Positions 62,089 through 64,000 of a stretch of DNA of 64,000 bases are shown here, one piece after another. The notes below the pieces were generated by a model. The model was not told the origin of the DNA and did not search any database. It saw nothing but the letters and a program-made list of their open reading frames with translations. The stretch's first letter is position 1, and every line of letters begins with the position of its first letter. Origin of the DNA: Pontivivens ytuae (lineage in GTDB: Bacteria > Pseudomonadota > Alphaproteobacteria > Rhodobacterales > Rhodobacteraceae); NCBI RefSeq assembly GCF_015679265.1, contig NZ_CP064942.1, forward strand, positions 2,264,001 to 2,328,000, read 5' to 3'. The position numbers and the translations under genes are program-made.

Positions 62089-62868
62089 ATGACCGAAGAG
62101 ACCCCGCTCGACCGCGCCCACCTCGCCGCCGACGCCGACGAGAGCCTGCGCTCCCGCTTCTGGGACCGGCTGCTCGATGCCGAGCTGTTCCTCGTGCTGG
62201 AGGAGGAGCCGAAGGGCGCCACGGTGCGCCCCGTGATCCTGGAGACGTCGGACGGCCGCGTCGCGCTCGCCTTCGATCGCGAGGGTCGGATGGCGGATTT
62301 CATGGAAGGTATGACGCCCTTCGCCGCCCTCTCCGGCCGCCGTTTGGTCGGCCTGCTGGCGGGGCAGGGCGTGGGGCTTGCCCTCAATCTCGGAGGCCAT
62401 GGGTCCGAGACGATCCTGCCGGTCGACGCGCTGCGCTGGGCCGCCGACCAGCTCGCCGACCTCACCGAGGTCCGCGAAAGCGCCCTCCGCGACATCCGCA
62501 AGCCCGCGGGTCTGCCCGAGGCGCTGCTGACCGCGATCCACGAGAAACTGCCGGGCCTCGAGGGGCTGGCTGCTGAAGCCTGGCTCGTCGGCGTCAGCTA
62601 TCGCGACGGGCAGCAGGGCCACCTGCTCGCGGTGCTCGACGCGCTGCCCCCGGCGCAGGAGGCGATCGCGACCGCCATGGCCGAGGCGCTGCGGCTGTCG
62701 GGGCTCGACGCGGGCGCGCTCGACATCGCCTTCTTCGACCGTGGCGCGAAGGTGGCGGAGACGATCCGCCGCCACGGCCTCGGCTTCGAGATCCCGCAGC
62801 CTGCGGTGGAGATCCGAGAGATCTCCGCCCCCGGCAGCGACCCGTCGAAGCCGCCGATCCTGCGATAG
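62089..62868 (+). CDS. SseB-domain protein
   Basis: 259 residues. The N-terminal half resembles the SseB domain (RFWDRLLDAELFLVLEEEP, then ILETSDGRVALAFDREGRMADF), about 20-100. The second half (about 140-240) is a different alpha/beta part with EAWLVGVSYRDGQQG and ending in a proline-rich tail. SseB-like proteins are of unclear function (serine sensitivity, secretion regulators in others). Starts 12 nt after the UDG-like gene, so probably cotranscribed. Confidence 0.75.
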   Translation: MTEETPLDRAHLAADADESLRSRFWDRLLDAELFLVLEEEPKGATVRPVILETSDGRVALAFDREGRMADFMEGMTPFAALSGRRLVGLLAGQGVGLALNLGGHGSETILPVDALRWAADQLADLTEVRESALRDIRKPAGLPEALLTAIHEKLPGLEGLAAEAWLVGVSYRDGQQGHLLAVLDALPPAQEAIATAMAEALRLSGLDAGALDIAFFDRGAKVAETIRRHGLGFEIPQPAVEIREISAPGSDPSKPPILR

Positions 62869-62874
62869 CCGTCG

Positions 62875-62991
62875 CGTCCGCCTCCGGCGGGCGTATTGGA
62901 CGAGAGTGATGCGGGGAGGCGTCGTACGGGGCGTCAACCTGCGCGCCCGGCCTAACCGGCGAAACGCGGTGCGGTGAGCGGGCGGGAGTTT
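62875..62991. other. Intergenic region with half copy of class 1 repeat
   Basis: Contains CCGCCTCCGGCGGGCGTATT (about 62878-62897), related to the right arms at 8102 and 38203, followed by a non-repetitive stretch up to the beta-glucosidase stop. No terminator with a T run is seen. Confidence 0.4.
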
Positions 62992-64000
62992 CTAGCTCAG
63001 CGCGTTCTTCAGCGCGTGCCAGCTCGCCTTGGGCGTCCGCTCCAGCGTCTCGAAATCGACGTGGACGATGCCGAAGCGCTTCTCGTAGCCCGCGGCCCAC
63101 TCGTAGTTGTCCATCAGCGACCAGATGAAATAGCCGGCCAGCGGCGCGCCCTCGGCAATCGCCTGTCTGGCGGCGGCGAAGTGGTCGCGCAGGTACTTCA
63201 CCCGCTGCGGGTCGGGGCAGGCGCCGTCGAGCAGGTAGTCGTGGCCTGCCATGCCGTTCTCGGTCACGTGGATTGGCAGATCGCCGGAGAACTCCCGTGC
63301 TGCCCAGGTGATGAAGTGGCGCAGGCGGTCCGGGTCGATCTCCCAATCGAAGGCGGTCTTTTCCAGCGGCCCCTCGACATAGCCGATCTGCGGCCACGGC
63401 CCGCCGACATTCACCACCCGCTTGCGCGTGTAGTAGTTGATGCCGAGCCATTCGACGGGGGCCTGGATTGTCGGGAAATCGTCCTGCCAGCCCTCCGGCA
63501 GATGCCGCTCCAGCCCCTCAAGTGCCGCCGCCGGGTATTCGCCGCGGAAGACGCCGGACAGGAACCACTCGTTGTAGATCGCGTGGTTGCAGGCGTGGGC
63601 GGCCAGCGTCTCCGGCCGGTCATCGGCAGGGTCGGAGCCTTCGAGATTGGTGACGATCCCCAGATTGCCGAGCCCCATCGCCCGCATCGCCTCCACCGCC
63701 CGGCCATGGGCCAGCAGCACGTGGTGCATCGCGCGGGCCGCCGCTCGGATGTCCCGCAGGCCCGGCGCGTGCGCCCCCCAGAAGTGGGAGAGCCAGGCGA
63801 CGCACCACGGCTCGTTGATCGTCGCCGTCGCCTCCACCCGGTCGCCGATCCGACCCATGATCGTCTCGGTGTAATCCGCGAACCACCCGGCCACGTCGCG
63901 GTTCGTCCACCCGCCCTTGTCCGCCAGCGCGGCAGGCAGGTCCCAATGGTAGAGCGTGGCGAAGGGGCGGATGCCGCGCGCCACCATCCCGTCGACCAGC
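62992..64000 (-). CDS. GH1 family beta-glucosidase, 5' end outside window
   Basis: About 336 codons visible, reading through the right edge, so the N-terminal quarter of a usual 440-450-residue GH1 enzyme is missing. Acid/base Glu in TINEPWCVAWL and nucleophile Glu in IHVTENGMA are present, as are YHWDLP upstream and WSLMDNYEWAAGYEKRFG near the end. Retaining hydrolase for beta-glucosides or related sugars; no signal information available as the start is not visible. Confidence 0.93.
   Translation of the reverse strand, partial: LVDGMVARGIRPFATLYHWDLPAALADKGGWTNRDVAGWFADYTETIMGRIGDRVEATATINEPWCVAWLSHFWGAHAPGLRDIRAAARAMHHVLLAHGRAVEAMRAMGLGNLGIVTNLEGSDPADDRPETLAAHACNHAIYNEWFLSGVFRGEYPAAALEGLERHLPEGWQDDFPTIQAPVEWLGINYYTRKRVVNVGGPWPQIGYVEGPLEKTAFDWEIDPDRLRHFITWAAREFSGDLPIHVTENGMAGHDYLLDGACPDPQRVKYLRDHFAAARQAIAEGAPLAGYFIWSLMDNYEWAAGYEKRFGIVHVDFETLERTPKASWHALKNALS

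Overview
The window is high-GC DNA (about two thirds G+C by eye) from an alphaproteobacterium, most likely a Rhodobacterales/Rhodobacteraceae-like heterotroph. Supporting signs are a PhyR/NepR general stress response locus with EcfG-type promoters, a bacteriophytochrome with an HWE-type kinase, a TRAP small permease, many 4-8 nt ATGA/GTGA gene overlaps, and two families of intergenic palindromes of the kind common in that group. It looks chromosomal: no phage genes, transposases, CRISPR arrays, rRNA or tRNA were seen.

Layout. 1-8 kb (minus strand): a TRAP small permease cut by the window edge, a P1-family peptidase, cupin, SDR, GNAT acetyltransferase and aldehyde dehydrogenase, then a PuuB-like oxidase and SpuC-like aminotransferase (polyamine catabolism) and a lipocalin. 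8-12 kb: ychF, an exported YCII-like protein, a MATE and an MFS transporter. 12.5-15.7 kb: heme oxygenase plus bacteriophytochrome (bphO-bphP). 15.7-21 kb: a thioesterase, a four-gene operon (membrane protein, sterol desaturase-like hydroxylase, TlyA methyltransferase, hydrolase) and a FadH-like flavoenzyme. 21-28 kb: pyrC and pyrE separated by a lipase-like gene, an OmpA-type lipoprotein, a proline iminopeptidase, ubiG and a CBS protein.

28-43.7 kb is the functional centre: a complete reductive pyrimidine catabolic set. It comprises an NMT1/ThiY-like ABC importer, dihydropyrimidinase, N-carbamoyl-beta-alanine amidohydrolase, beta-alanine-type aminotransferase, CoA-acylating (methyl)malonate semialdehyde dehydrogenase and dihydropyrimidine dehydrogenase (preT/preA). 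A RutR-type regulator is present, with three RutR-like operators placed at the ABC, aminotransferase/rutR and preT promoters. Uracil or thymine would go through beta-alanine or beta-aminoisobutyrate to acetyl- or propionyl-CoA. Inside this block lie a compositionally alien 111-aa gene, coupled by overlaps to both neighbours, and three small unrecognised membrane proteins.

43.8-49.8 kb is a chemotaxis operon (STAS-cheY-cheA-cheW-cheR-cheD-cheB-cheY) without a receptor. 49.9-54.5 kb holds a HupE/UreJ-like and a DUF2177 protein, then the stress locus (HisKA_2 kinase, nepR, phyR) without ecfG. Exact EcfG-type promoters occur before the kinase and, elsewhere in the window, before a small exported protein and the OmpA lipoprotein. 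54.5-64 kb: a BaiN-like flavoprotein, a 0.5-kb gene-free stretch, kdsA-kpsE-kpsT (capsule export without a visible permease), nhaA, two tandem uracil-DNA-glycosylase-like paralogs, an SseB-like protein and a GH1 beta-glucosidase cut by the right edge.
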